Assembly: GCA_902786615.1 (NCBI GenBank)
Contig: CADADE010000033.1
Coordinates: 1-38,807 of the forward strand
DNA: 38,807 nt
Source: Oscillospiraceae bacterium
Lineage (GTDB): Bacteria > Bacillota_A > Clostridia > Oscillospirales > Oscillospiraceae
Direction: 5' to 3'
Position 1 is the first letter of the stretch. Each line of letters opens with the position of its first letter. Both the position numbers and the translations under genes were made by a program. Below are positions 1 to 8,245 of this stretch, in pieces. The notes under the pieces were generated by a model that saw only the letters and a program-made list of their open reading frames with translations, searched no databases and was not told where the DNA came from.

Positions 1-1
1 G

Positions 2-442
2 AAGGTCTATTTCCGCGATACTGGCCTAGCTGCCTATCTCACTCGCTGGCTCACGCCGGAGGCACTTGCTTACGGTGCCATGAGCGGCGCTATGTTTGAA
101 ACCTTTGTTATTTCTGAAATTCTGAAATCCTATTCCAATCGCGGTATCGATTACCGGTATTGTGTTTCCTATTACCGTGGCCGTGATAAGAAAAAAGTCC
201 GGAAGGATGGGCAAGAATACGAGACCGAGAGCGAAATCGATCTGATCATTGAAGAAAACGGAACGCTCTATCCCATAGAAATCAAGCAAAGCCCCGCAGT
301 CACAGCAGATGAGGCCAGTGCTTTCACCGTGCTGGACAAGGTTGAGGAGAAGCGCCGTGGAATGGGAGCAATCATCTGCACCTGCCCGCAGCCAAATTTG
401 CTTAGGGATAATCTGCTGCAGCTGCCGGTGTGGTTTATATAA
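2..442 (+). CDS. C-terminal part of DUF4143 AAA+ ATP-binding protein (partial at window edge)
   Basis: The reading frame is open from the first bases, so the N-terminal P-loop ATPase half lies outside the window; about 146 residues remain. The visible part matches the DUF4143 region of the widespread ATPase family that ends in a PD-(D/E)XK-like fold: an RDTGLAAYLT stretch, then GAMFETFVISEI, then the nuclease-like core EIDLIIEENG followed by LYPIEIKQS, which supplies the acidic and E-x-K residues. Function in this family is poorly known; members are common in accessory regions of gut bacteria and archaea. The stop is followed 46 bases later by the next gene on the same strand. Family assignment is fairly secure, biological role is not. 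Confidence 0.8.
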   Translation, partial: KVYFRDTGLAAYLTRWLTPEALAYGAMSGAMFETFVISEILKSYSNRGIDYRYCVSYYRGRDKKKVRKDGQEYETESEIDLIIEENGTLYPIEIKQSPAVTADEASAFTVLDKVEEKRRGMGAIICTCPQPNLLRDNLLQLPVWFI

Positions 443-487
443 AAAGAATGGCATGATGAACGATAAATTTTTGATGAGGGCTTGGAA

Positions 488-952
488 ATGACAAAAGCAC
501 ATCTAGAAAATATCGCCACTCAGTTTTGTCAAGCTATAATTACAGCAAAAGAGAACAGAGCATTTGCTAATAACGATCGCATGAGTCAGTTCCCGCGAGG
601 ATGCTGTGATGATACGGCAGATTTGTTTGCTCACTATCTTTATCACAAGTACAAAATTGTCAGCGTGAGGATTGATGGCTCTCATCATGATGGAACCCCT
701 GAGAACAATTGCAGTCACTCATGGCAGGAGGTAGATGGGTTGGTAGTTGATCTAACTGGAGGCCAATTTAATTGCAACCCGACATTCTTGAGCTATGATG
801 TAGATGTCTATGTTGGACAGATGGACGAATTTCACAGGATGTTTGAAATTGAACGTTCTTTTCCGAGCATAGGAATAGAAAGCTTGGGCGAGGGCTGTTG
901 GTATAGAATGTACAGCTTGTACGAGATTATCATTCGTTATCTTGTGGAGTAA
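488..952 (+). CDS. Papain/transglutaminase-like hypothetical protein
   Basis: A 154-residue protein that I do not recognise by name. The arrangement Gly-Cys-Cys-Asp-Asp-Thr-Ala-Asp near residue 39, His in SHSWQEVDG near residue 78, and Asp in VVDLTGGQF follows the Cys-His-Asp order of papain-fold enzymes such as transglutaminase-like or NlpC-type cysteine hydrolases, so a small cysteine hydrolase or amidase is a reasonable guess. The start was placed at ATG 488 because a GAGGG motif lies seven bases upstream; a TTG six bases earlier is in frame. No signal peptide or membrane segment is visible, so it is probably cytosolic. It sits between the DUF4143 gene and the next orphan gene in AT-richer accessory DNA. 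Function is inference only. Confidence 0.65.
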   Translation: MTKAHLENIATQFCQAIITAKENRAFANNDRMSQFPRGCCDDTADLFAHYLYHKYKIVSVRIDGSHHDGTPENNCSHSWQEVDGLVVDLTGGQFNCNPTFLSYDVDVYVGQMDEFHRMFEIERSFPSIGIESLGEGCWYRMYSLYEIIIRYLVE

Positions 953-977
953 GCTGTTTACTAAAGGATAGGAGCGT

Positions 978-2090
978 ATGGCGAAAATGAGATCTGACAC
1001 AACATTTCCTCTTTCTGGAGTCGATTTGGCTGGCGCTCTTACGAAAGCCTGGACTGAGGGGTGGATGGATGAGTTTTCTGATGACCATTTTCTCATAAAG
1101 GTAATTGAGGGAAGACTAGAAAAGCACCAAGGATTCTATCAATTCGCCGCGAACGACGTTCCCATCTATAAGATTAATGCAGAAAACTTCCAGGAAAACT
1201 TTTGCATTAATTTTTCTCAAAAGGTTGCTTGCCTAATAGACTTCTTTGGGGAAAAAAGCATCAAAAGCTTCTTTACTGATCAACTCTCAGCTGGAAAAGA
1301 AAATTATGATGAAGCACATTTTTTTCGCGCTTTATCAGAAATAAGTGTTTTATGCTTTTGGCGAGGGCGTTCAAAGTCGGGTAAATATGAGCCTAAAACA
1401 AATGGTATGAAGAATCCGGAAGCGAGATTTTACTGCAATAATGGCATTGTTGCGGATATCGAAGTGAAAACACCAGGCTTTCGTGACTTTGATGGTATAC
1501 AAGAAATTGTGCTTCCACTTGTCTTACTTGATAATAAGGGAAGAGACGAGTTCGCTTTATTCTGTAGTTCTCATAATCTCAACGGAATAATGCCCCGAGT
1601 AGGAAAGCTTAAGGACTTTCTGAATAGTGCTGCTGAGAAATTCGAAACCGTGGACCACTGCAATCATATGAACTTCCTCTATATAAATTGGACATTCAGT
1701 GAAGTATTAGAGTCTGGATTTGAAGAAGCTTTTTCTTTGCTGGCCCATCCAATTAACGGGATTCTCACTCATAAAGATATCGGGCTCAGTCTGGGGGTTA
1801 ACGAAGAAGTCTACGAGAAAATTACGGCTGTAATTGTATACACAGAATCGTTAAGCGGATTAATGTTTAGCGATTTTAGATGGGTGTGGACTCGGGGATC
1901 AGATGGGATGCCACATTTCGGAATTGTTGGTATGCACAACGATGAAGCTCTTCTTGAAGCTACAGGGATGAACCCATATGGGGAGCAGTTAACACCAATA
2001 ATGCTATATCTGGCAAAGGATATTATGCATTATGATAAATTAATACAAATAATAGGCAACCATTTACTGAAAAGCAAAGAGAAGGAATAG
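978..2090 (+). CDS. Hypothetical protein with restriction-endonuclease-like motif
   Basis: A 370-residue protein not recognised from any family I know. It is acidic and soluble, without signal peptide or membrane segments. Around residues 150-165 the stretch NPEARFY...GIVADIEVKTP has the acidic-x(n)-Glu-x-Lys form of a PD-(D/E)XK nuclease core preceded by beta-strand-like sequence, so it could be a nuclease of a solitary defence or mobile gene. An AGGAG is only three bases before ATG 978 and twelve before an in-frame ATG at 987, so either start is possible. It is codirectional with the papain-like gene 25 bases upstream and ends about 260 bases before a strong terminator. Codons are AT-richer than the host genes downstream, which fits acquired DNA. 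Confidence 0.6.
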   Translation: MAKMRSDTTFPLSGVDLAGALTKAWTEGWMDEFSDDHFLIKVIEGRLEKHQGFYQFAANDVPIYKINAENFQENFCINFSQKVACLIDFFGEKSIKSFFTDQLSAGKENYDEAHFFRALSEISVLCFWRGRSKSGKYEPKTNGMKNPEARFYCNNGIVADIEVKTPGFRDFDGIQEIVLPLVLLDNKGRDEFALFCSSHNLNGIMPRVGKLKDFLNSAAEKFETVDHCNHMNFLYINWTFSEVLESGFEEAFSLLAHPINGILTHKDIGLSLGVNEEVYEKITAVIVYTESLSGLMFSDFRWVWTRGSDGMPHFGIVGMHNDEALLEATGMNPYGEQLTPIMLYLAKDIMHYDKLIQIIGNHLLKSKEKE

Positions 2091-2190
2091 TCTTTGAACT
2101 TGAAGAACCACAAGACAAATTGTATGATTGGACTACTACATGCACCTTATCATTGCTCAAATCTCGGTTGAACATCCACAATACAGTTCG

Positions 2191-2221
2191 TTGATAGCAG
2201 CTTTGATAGCTTTTTGATAGC
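2191..2221 (+). repeat. Three spaced copies of TTGATAGC
   Basis: TTGATAGC occurs at 2191-2198, 2203-2210 and 2214-2221, spaced 12 and 11 bases apart, in the non-coding stretch between the accessory genes and the host MATE gene. This is about one helical turn, as for arm-type protein sites at the end of a mobile element. No integrase is adjacent, so the role is inference. The rest of 2222-2340 shows nothing I can name. Confidence 0.45.
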
Positions 2222-2352
2222 AAAAGTCCGTAGACCCCATGGGTTGAGGATAATGGGGATCAAACGGAGTCACGTCGAGTCAAATCTCCTAAACAAAAGC
2301 AGTTAAAGTCGGGATTTGCTTGGCGAGTGGGAATAATTGAATCTCAACACAG

Positions 2353-2388
2353 ACAAGCCCTTCGCTGAATAATCAGCGAAGGGCTTGT
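2353..2388 (+). terminator. Strong intrinsic terminator
   Basis: A perfect 16-bp stem (arms 2353-2368 and 2373-2388) with a 4-base loop is followed on the plus strand by a T-rich tail. It ends transcription of the accessory genes to the left and, being symmetrical, may also stop the converging MATE operon, although the minus-side tail is poorer in T. Confidence 0.9.
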
Positions 2389-2405
2389 TTTGCTATATTG
2401 TCTTT

Positions 2406-3770
2406 TCAGTGATCCACGATCATGCTGCCGCGGGTCTTCCAGCCGCCGCGGCGGAAGTAGACGTACAGCACGGCGCCCGTCACCACCCAGGAGATGGGAT
2501 AGCACAGGCAAAGCACGAAGAGCGTGTGGACGGCGGTAAAGAGCGTGCCGATCCAGATGATGCGCAGCAGGCAGATGCCGAGTCCGACGATGACGACCGG
2601 ACGCACCGCGTCGCCGGCGCCGCGCAGCACCGCCGTCAGCACCTCGACCGCGACCCAGGTGAAGTAATATGGCACAAAATAGGTCATGATTTGGTAGGTC
2701 GTGTCGATGACCGCCTGGTCCTCGGTGAGGATGCGCAGGAGCGGCCTGCCCAGCAGCATGATGAGTCCGCTCAGCGTGACGGTGATGATGCCGGAGAGGA
2801 TCATGCCCTCTCTGACGCAGAGCCTGACGCGGTCATGCCGCCCGGCGCCGAGGTTCTGGCCCACAAAGCTGGTGATCGCGGCGCCCAGGGCGCTGCTCAC
2901 GGCCCAGAAGATGCCGTCGGTCTTGCTCGTCATGGCCCAGGAGGCTACGACCACAGTGCCCAAAGAGTTGATGGCCACCTGGATGATCATGTTCGATACC
3001 GCGTACATGGACGACTGCAGGCCGGCCGGGATGCCCAGCCGGAGCATATTGGACAGGTACACGCCCTTGAGCTTCAGTTCCCGAAAGCTCAGGCGGTAGG
3101 ATTCCTTTGTGGTCAGGAGCTTCCAGGTCAGCAGCGCCATGTTCAGCACCTGCGCTGCCACCGTGGCGATGGCGACGCCCGCGGTGCCCCAATGGAACAC
3201 CACAACGAAGAGCGTGTCGAGCACGATGTTCATCACGCAGCCCGCCACCATGTAGAGGAAGGGGCTGAAGGAATCGCCCACAGCGCGCAGCATGTTGGAT
3301 TCCATGTTCAGCACCAGCACGAAGGGCACGCCGATAAAGTAAATGCGCAGGTAGAGGATCGCGTCGGCCAGGGTGTCCTCCGGGGTCCGCAGCAGACGCA
3401 GCATGGCCGGGGACGCCGCGAGCCCGAAGGCCGTCAGCACGAGGCCCAGCAGCGCAAAGACCGCGATGGCGTTGCCGGCGGCGATCTGTACGTCGCGGGT
3501 GCGGTTGGCGCCGTAGACCTGGGCGATGACCACCGAGGCGCCGGAGGTGATGGCGACGAAGAAGCCGATCAGCAAATTGATGATCTGCGCCGAGCTGCCG
3601 CCGACGGCGGCCAGGGCGATCGTGCCGACAAAGCGGCCGACGATCAGGCCGTCCACCGCGTTATACAGCTGCTGGATGCAGGTGCCGGCGGCGATGGGAA
3701 GGAAAAAGACCAGCAGCTTTTTCCACACCACGCCCTCGGTCAGATCTTTTCTGGCTAAGCGTTGTTCCAT
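2406..3770 (-). CDS. MATE family multidrug/Na+ antiporter
   Basis: A 454-residue integral membrane protein with about twelve hydrophobic segments, typical in length for MATE efflux proteins. It starts with the family's characteristic N-terminal run (VVWKKLLVFFLPIAAGTCIQQ, then YNAVDGLIVGRFVG), which includes the first helix and the conserved VDxxxVG loop. It should export organic cations or drugs in exchange for H+ or Na+; the substrate cannot be told from sequence. The ATG lies four bases after the stop of the cytidylate-kinase-like gene, with its GAGGG ribosome site inside that gene's end, so the two are translated from one mRNA. The gene ends close to the shared terminator at 2353. Confidence 0.93.
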   Translation of the reverse strand: MEQRLARKDLTEGVVWKKLLVFFLPIAAGTCIQQLYNAVDGLIVGRFVGTIALAAVGGSSAQIINLLIGFFVAITSGASVVIAQVYGANRTRDVQIAAGNAIAVFALLGLVLTAFGLAASPAMLRLLRTPEDTLADAILYLRIYFIGVPFVLVLNMESNMLRAVGDSFSPFLYMVAGCVMNIVLDTLFVVVFHWGTAGVAIATVAAQVLNMALLTWKLLTTKESYRLSFRELKLKGVYLSNMLRLGIPAGLQSSMYAVSNMIIQVAINSLGTVVVASWAMTSKTDGIFWAVSSALGAAITSFVGQNLGAGRHDRVRLCVREGMILSGIITVTLSGLIMLLGRPLLRILTEDQAVIDTTYQIMTYFVPYYFTWVAVEVLTAVLRGAGDAVRPVVIVGLGICLLRIIWIGTLFTAVHTLFVLCLCYPISWVVTGAVLYVYFRRGGWKTRGSMIVDH

Positions 3771-3773
3771 GGC

Positions 3774-4397
3774 TCAGCCCTCAAACCACTGCAGCGCGAA
3801 GTCCGCCAGCGCACCGGTCAGCTTTTTGATGTCCCAGCCGGCGGTATTCACCGTCAGGTCGAATCTGCTGCCGTCGCCGTGCACCCTGCCGGTGAGGATC
3901 TCGCGGGTATGCGCGCGGTTGCGGTCGATGCGCTTCATATTGCGCAGCACCTGCCGCTCGCTCAGGCGCTCCGGCTCCGGGCGGCGCAGCTCGTGCTTCA
4001 TGCAGCGGCGCAGCCGCGCTTCCGTGTCCGCGCAGACGAACACGCGGAAGGGGTGGAAGTCCTCCAGGATCACATCGGCGTCGCGGCCGATGATGACGCA
4101 GTCATTGCCGAGCGCGGCGATCTCCCGCAGAATCTCGCGCTCCCGGATGCGGATCTGGGTGCTCATGCCCGGATCGTACAGCAGGTGTGAAAAGCTGTTG
4201 CGATAGGTCAGCTGCATGTTTTGCCAGCCGTGATTGGCCAGCGTCTTTTTCACATAATCCGGCTCCAGGCCCTGCTCGGCGGCCAGCGTATCGATGATTT
4301 CCCGGTCGTAATAGTCCCAACCCAGACGCTCGGCCAGGCGCTTGCCCAGCTCACGCCCGCCGCTGCCGAACTGGCGGCTGATGGTGATGATCCTCAT
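3774..4397 (-). CDS. Cytidylate kinase-like family protein
   Basis: A 207-residue P-loop protein. The N-terminus ITISRQFGSGGRELGKRLAE (from residue 4) is the signature of the cytidylate-kinase-like (AAK6-type) family, followed by WDYYDREII. Later NDCVIIGRDADVILED and arginine-rich lid sequence near RLRRCMKH fit a nucleoside monophosphate kinase fold. These proteins are distinct from housekeeping Cmk, are frequent in Clostridia, and their substrates are not established. A GGGAG ribosome site stands before ATG 4397 and a consensus sigma-A promoter lies just upstream. It is the first gene of a two-gene operon with the MATE transporter. Confidence 0.88.
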   Translation of the reverse strand: MRIITISRQFGSGGRELGKRLAERLGWDYYDREIIDTLAAEQGLEPDYVKKTLANHGWQNMQLTYRNSFSHLLYDPGMSTQIRIREREILREIAALGNDCVIIGRDADVILEDFHPFRVFVCADTEARLRRCMKHELRRPEPERLSERQVLRNMKRIDRNRAHTREILTGRVHGDGSRFDLTVNTAGWDIKKLTGALADFALQWFEG

Positions 4398-4430
4398 GTA
4401 ATATTCTCCCTTTTGTGTCTTTTCCCTGCG

Positions 4431-4459
4431 TATATACCACCCGCGCCGCGCTTTGTCAA
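4431..4459 (-). promoter_or_regulatory. Sigma-A promoter of the kinase-MATE operon
   Basis: On the minus strand TTGACA (4454-4459), a 17-base spacer and TATATA (4431-4436) match the vegetative consensus. The start point falls about 25 bases before the kinase ATG. Confidence 0.85.
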
Positions 4460-4488
4460 GCGCCGATTTGCATACCGATATAAATAGA

Positions 4489-4519
4489 ACCGCAGCGCCG
4501 AATCGCTCGGCGCTGCGGT
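4489..4519 (-). terminator. Intrinsic terminator after the DUF937 gene
   Basis: A 13-bp GC-rich perfect stem (4489-4501 with 4507-4519) and 5-base loop, followed on the minus strand by a T-rich tail (TCTATTTATAT), lies 18 bases past the DUF937 stop. Confidence 0.88.
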
Positions 4520-4536
4520 CGTCTGTCGTGTCTTCC

Positions 4537-5124
4537 TTACATCAGCTGCAGCAGGGTCTGGAGCAGGGCGTTGCCGTTGAGGCCGTCGTCCTTCTCGGCG
4601 GGCTTTTTGCCGCCGAAGAGGCCGCTCAGCAGGCTGCCGCCGCTGTTGCCGCCGCCCAGCAAAGCCATCACGTCGGACAGATCCAGCCCGTCGGACAGGT
4701 CCACCTTTTTCTTCTTCGCGGAGGATGCGGCAGTGTTCAGGCTGCTCAGCAGCACGGGCGCGATGCTGTCCAGCGCCGTGTTGACTTCCTTGCCGGAGAG
4801 GCCGGACTCGCCGGCCAGCGCCGTGATCTCAGTCTCGGCGTTCTTGCCGAAGATGTGGCCGAGGATCTTGCTGCCGTCCTCGGCGTCTGCCTCGGCGATC
4901 TGCTCGGGCAGCGCCTTGGCGGTGTTGTGCTGACCCAGCGCGCCGAGCAGGGACAGGGCGCCGGACTGGGTGGAGGCGTTGCCGGTGAGGTACTTGAGCA
5001 GCAGGGGCAGCGCCAGCGGAATGAGCTTCTTGAGCTTGGCGGGGGTCAGGCCGGTCTTCTTGGCCAGCGCCGAGAGGGTATTCTTGCTTAACAGCGTTTT
5101 CAGTAAAATAGCGAGCAGATTCAT
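4537..5124 (-). CDS. DUF937 domain protein
   Basis: A 195-residue protein rich in Leu, Ala, Gly and Ser. It has the DUF937 pattern: an N-terminal helical segment (LLAILLKTLLSKNTLSALAK), two short repeats with Gly-rich turns (GALSLLGALGQHNT and SKILGHIFGKNAE), and a low-complexity GGGNSGGSLLSGLFGG tail near the C-terminus. DUF937 proteins include YidB of enterobacteria; the role is unknown. There is no signal peptide and no clear membrane span. A clear AAGGAGG precedes ATG 5124. It is monocistronic, with its own promoter and terminator. Family assignment is good; no function can be offered. Confidence 0.82.
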   Translation of the reverse strand: MNLLAILLKTLLSKNTLSALAKKTGLTPAKLKKLIPLALPLLLKYLTGNASTQSGALSLLGALGQHNTAKALPEQIAEADAEDGSKILGHIFGKNAETEITALAGESGLSGKEVNTALDSIAPVLLSSLNTAASSAKKKKVDLSDGLDLSDVMALLGGGNSGGSLLSGLFGGKKPAEKDDGLNGNALLQTLLQLM

Positions 5125-5159
5125 GGATGAGCCTCCTTTTATCTGTCAGGATCGGTTTC

Positions 5160-5188
5160 AGTATAGCGCGTTCCCGGGCGAAATTCAA
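5160..5188 (-). promoter_or_regulatory. Sigma-A promoter of the DUF937 gene
   Basis: Minus-strand TTGAAT (5183-5188), 17-base spacer, TATACT (5160-5165), about 35 bases before the start codon. Confidence 0.8.
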
Positions 5189-5244
5189 CCGGGCGCATGA
5201 GTTTTTTCGACAGAGTCTGCCCTTGCCCGCATATACGCCGGGGC

Positions 5245-5274
5245 TTGTGTTTCCTGATCGACGCATGATATAAT
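5245..5274 (+). promoter_or_regulatory. Probable promoter of the alpha-galactosidase operon
   Basis: A perfect TATAAT (5269-5274) with TTGTGT (5245-5250) at 18 bases, about 40 bases upstream of the start codon. No obvious operator palindrome was seen, so sugar control is not evident here. Confidence 0.7.
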
Positions 5275-5313
5275 GAGCCTCGAAAACTCAAGACAATAGA
5301 AGGGATGAGCGCC

Positions 5314-7515
5314 ATGCCGATCATCTATTCACCCGAAAAACGGATCTTCACCATCCACACCGCGCATTCCAGCTATCAGCTGCAGGCCGACGCGCTCGGC
5401 AATCTCCTGCACCTCTATTACGGGGCGCGCAGCGAGGGCCATATGGACTATCTGCTGAGCTATGCCGACCGCGGCTTCTCCGGCAATCCCGGCGCCGCCG
5501 GCAGCGACCGGACGTATTCGCTCGACGCGCTGCCGCAGGAGTTTCCCACCCAGGGCACCGGAGACTTCCGCAGCCCGCTGCTCATCGTGCGCGACGCAGG
5601 CGGCATCTTCGGCTGTCAGCTGCGCTATCGCAGCCATGAGATCCTCCCGGGCAAGTACAGCCTGCCCGGTCTGCCCGCCGTCTATGCCGGAGCGGAGGAC
5701 GGCGCCGAAACGCTGCGGATCGAGATGGAGGATCCGCGCCTGGGTCTTTCCGTCACGCTGCTCTACGGCGTGCTGCCGGCGCTGGATATCATCACCCGCA
5801 GCGCGATCGTCACCAATCGCGGGCAGGCGGCCCTCACCGTGGAAAAGCTCCAGAGCGCCTGCCTGGACTTCGTTGCCGGCGACTTTGACCTGATCAGTTT
5901 CCCGGGCCGCTACGCCATGGAACGGCAGTTTGACCGCCGCCCGCTCGGCCGCGGCACCGCCGTCATCGGCAGCCGCCGGGGCTATTCCTCCCACCAGTAC
6001 AACCCCTTCGTCATCCTCTGCGACCGCGAGGCGACCGAGACCGCCGGGCGCTGCTGGGCCATGCAGTTCGTGTGGAGCGGCGGCTTTCGCGCGGAGGCAG
6101 AGCGCGACCAGTTTGAGCAGACGCGCCTGCAAATGGGTCTGGGTGAGGAGCAGCTCTCCTATCCGCTGCAGCCGGGCGAATCTCTCACAGCGCCCGAGGT
6201 GATTCTCAGCTTCAGCGCGCAGGGTCTCGAGCGGCTGAGCCACCAGCTGCACCGCTGCATCCGCCGCCACATCTGCCGCGGCAAGTACCGGGACGAGCGC
6301 CGTCCTGTCCTTCTCAACAGCTGGGAGGCCTCCTACTTTGATTTCACCGGCGAGTCCATCCTCCGTCTGGCCGAAGAGGCCAAAGCGCTCGGCGTGGAGC
6401 TGCTGGTGATGGACGACGGCTGGTTCGGCGCGCGCTGCGACGATACCCACGCGCTCGGCGACTGGACGGCCAACGAGCGCAAGCTCGGCGGCAGCCTCGG
6501 CGCACTGGTCGAAAAGGTCCGTGCGCTCGGCCTGAAGTTCGGCATCTGGATGGAGCCGGAGATGGTCAACGAGGACAGCGAGCTCTACCGCAGCCACCCC
6601 GACTGGGCGCTGACCATCCCCGGGCAGCCGCCCATCCGCTCGCGCAGCCAGCTGGTGCTGGACTTCTCCCGCCGCGAGGTGCGCGACGAGATCTATGCGC
6701 GCATCTGCTCGGTGCTCGACCAGGGGAACATCGAATATCTGAAATGGGACCTCAACCGCTCGATCGCCGAGGTGTACTCGCACACCGCCGACGATCAGGG
6801 CAAAGTGCTCTACGACTATATGCTGGGCGTCTACGAGCTGCTCGAAAAGCTCAACGCGCGCTACCCGGAGCTGCTCATCGAGGGCTGCAGCGGCGGCGGC
6901 GGGCGCTTCGACGCGGGCATGCTCCATTACTGCCCGCAGATCTGGTGCAGCGACAACACCGACGCCGTCGACCGCCTGCGCATCCAGTACGGCACCTCCT
7001 TCGGCTATCCGGCCTCCGCGGTCGGCGCGCACGTCTCCGCCTGCCCGAACCACCAGACCGGCCGCACGACGCCGCTGCAGACCCGCGCGGTCGTGGCCGC
7101 GGCCGGCACCTTCGGCTATGAGCTGGATCCGGCGAAGCTCAGCGAAGCGGAACGCGGCGAGATCCGGCGGCAGATCGAAGCCTTCCGCGAGGATGCGCCG
7201 CTCGTGCAAAACGGCCTCTATTACCGCCTGAGCGATCCGGAGACGGCGCCCTGCTGCGCCTGGGCCTTCGTCTCGGAGGACGGGGCGAAAGCCATGATCA
7301 GCGCGGTGCTGCAGGAAAAGCACGCCAACATGCCTTCCCTCTGCGTGCGCCCGCGCGGATTAACGCCCGGCGCCTTCTACCGCGACCGGGACAGCGGCCG
7401 CATCTATCCCGCGAACGCGCTGATGGACATGGGTCTCCCGCTGCCGCTGGATATGGCCCAGTATGACAGCCTCGTCTGGCGGCTGGAGCGGATAGAAGGA
7501 GGTATGACGCCTTGA
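5314..7515 (+). CDS. Alpha-galactosidase, glycoside hydrolase family 36
   Basis: A 733-residue cytosolic GH36 enzyme that releases terminal alpha-galactose from melibiose, raffinose-type oligosaccharides and galactomannan fragments. It has an N-terminal beta-sandwich, then the TIM barrel starting near NSWEASYFDF, the substrate loop DDGWFGAR, the nucleophile motif KWDLN with Asp at codon 6748-6750, the CSGGGGRFD motif and the acid/base motif CSDNTDA with Asp at codon 6952-6954. No signal peptide, so the sugar must be imported first. ATG 5314 was preferred over the in-frame ATG 5305 because AGAAGGG ends nine bases before it. The stop overlaps the start of the DUF554 gene. Length is typical for Firmicute enzymes. 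Confidence 0.95.
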   Translation: MPIIYSPEKRIFTIHTAHSSYQLQADALGNLLHLYYGARSEGHMDYLLSYADRGFSGNPGAAGSDRTYSLDALPQEFPTQGTGDFRSPLLIVRDAGGIFGCQLRYRSHEILPGKYSLPGLPAVYAGAEDGAETLRIEMEDPRLGLSVTLLYGVLPALDIITRSAIVTNRGQAALTVEKLQSACLDFVAGDFDLISFPGRYAMERQFDRRPLGRGTAVIGSRRGYSSHQYNPFVILCDREATETAGRCWAMQFVWSGGFRAEAERDQFEQTRLQMGLGEEQLSYPLQPGESLTAPEVILSFSAQGLERLSHQLHRCIRRHICRGKYRDERRPVLLNSWEASYFDFTGESILRLAEEAKALGVELLVMDDGWFGARCDDTHALGDWTANERKLGGSLGALVEKVRALGLKFGIWMEPEMVNEDSELYRSHPDWALTIPGQPPIRSRSQLVLDFSRREVRDEIYARICSVLDQGNIEYLKWDLNRSIAEVYSHTADDQGKVLYDYMLGVYELLEKLNARYPELLIEGCSGGGGRFDAGMLHYCPQIWCSDNTDAVDRLRIQYGTSFGYPASAVGAHVSACPNHQTGRTTPLQTRAVVAAAGTFGYELDPAKLSEAERGEIRRQIEAFREDAPLVQNGLYYRLSDPETAPCCAWAFVSEDGAKAMISAVLQEKHANMPSLCVRPRGLTPGAFYRDRDSGRIYPANALMDMGLPLPLDMAQYDSLVWRLERIEGGMTP

Positions 7516-8186
7516 TCGGAACTTTTGTCAACGTGGGCACGATCCTTGCCGGCAGTCTGATCGGGGGACTGTTCCGCAAGGCCATGAACGAACGCATCAG
7601 CGAGGGGCTGTTGAGCGCGATGGGTCTGGCGGCCTTCGGCCTCGGCATCAACGCCGTCGTGCAGAACATGCCTAAAAGCCAGTATCCCGTGCTCTTTATC
7701 GTGAGCCTCGCGCTCGGCTGCGTGATCGGCACGCTCCTGCAGCTCGACCGGCGCGTCGGCGCGCTGACGGAGCGCCGCGGCGGCGACGGCAAGCTCGGTC
7801 AGGGCATCGTCACCGGCTGCCTGATCTTCTGCATCGGGACGCTCTCGATCCTCGGACCGGTGCAGAGCGCGCTCTACGGCGACCACACCTACCTCTTCAC
7901 CAACGCCTCGCTCGATTTCGTCACCTCGATGGTGCTTGCCTCGGCCTATGGTCCGGGGATCGCGCTGTGCGCCGCGGTGCTCTTCCTGTGGCAGGGCTCG
8001 ATCTACCTGCTCACCACGCTTGTCGGCGGCTTCATCACCGACACGATGATGACGGAGATCTCCGTCGTGGGCGGCTTTCTGATCGCGATGTCCGGTCTGT
8101 CGATCATGAAGATCAAGGACTTCCACACGCTCAATTATCTGCCCGCGCTGCTGGTGCCGCTGCTCTGGTGCCTGGTGATGGGATAG
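7512..8186 (+). CDS. DUF554 family membrane protein
   Basis: A 224-residue membrane protein with about six to seven hydrophobic segments and the typical DUF554 beginning MIGTFVNVGTILAGSLIGGLF. The start is a TTG at 7512 overlapping the stop of the alpha-galactosidase gene; AAGGAGG nine bases upstream fixes it, and the first residues agree with the family. YdfK of Bacillus belongs here; a transport role has been supposed but not shown. Conserved polar residues occur in the middle (GCLIFCIGTLSILGPVQSALYGD). Translational coupling with the upstream gene is likely, but a functional link to galactoside use is not evident. Confidence 0.88.
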   Translation: MIGTFVNVGTILAGSLIGGLFRKAMNERISEGLLSAMGLAAFGLGINAVVQNMPKSQYPVLFIVSLALGCVIGTLLQLDRRVGALTERRGGDGKLGQGIVTGCLIFCIGTLSILGPVQSALYGDHTYLFTNASLDFVTSMVLASAYGPGIALCAAVLFLWQGSIYLLTTLVGGFITDTMMTEISVVGGFLIAMSGLSIMKIKDFHTLNYLPALLVPLLWCLVMG

Positions 8187-8190
8187 GGCC

Positions 8191-8226
8191 AATTCGGAAT
8201 GCGGAATTAGAAATTCGGAATTGAAT
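8191..8226 (+). repeat. Short intergenic direct repeat of AATTCGGAA
   Basis: AATTCGGAAT (8191) and AATTCGGAA (8212), with a degenerate GCGGAATTAG unit between, fill the gap between the DUF554 gene and truA. It resembles low-complexity intergenic AATTCGGAATT repeats seen in several bacteria. No role is visible. Confidence 0.5.
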
Positions 8227-8245
8227 CCGTCCGGTAAGAACGCTT

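Noticed and set aside
2222..2340. tRNA 3' end or tmRNA fragment as integration target
   Set aside because: A GTCGAGTCAAATC stretch looked like a T-arm but no proper 5-bp stem with 7-base loop and no acceptor stem could be drawn.
5329..7323. Long minus-strand open frame opposite the alpha-galactosidase
   Set aside because: It is a by-product of GC-rich codons in the real gene; its sequence is low-complexity Ala/Gly/Arg and matches no family, while the plus strand has all GH36 motifs.
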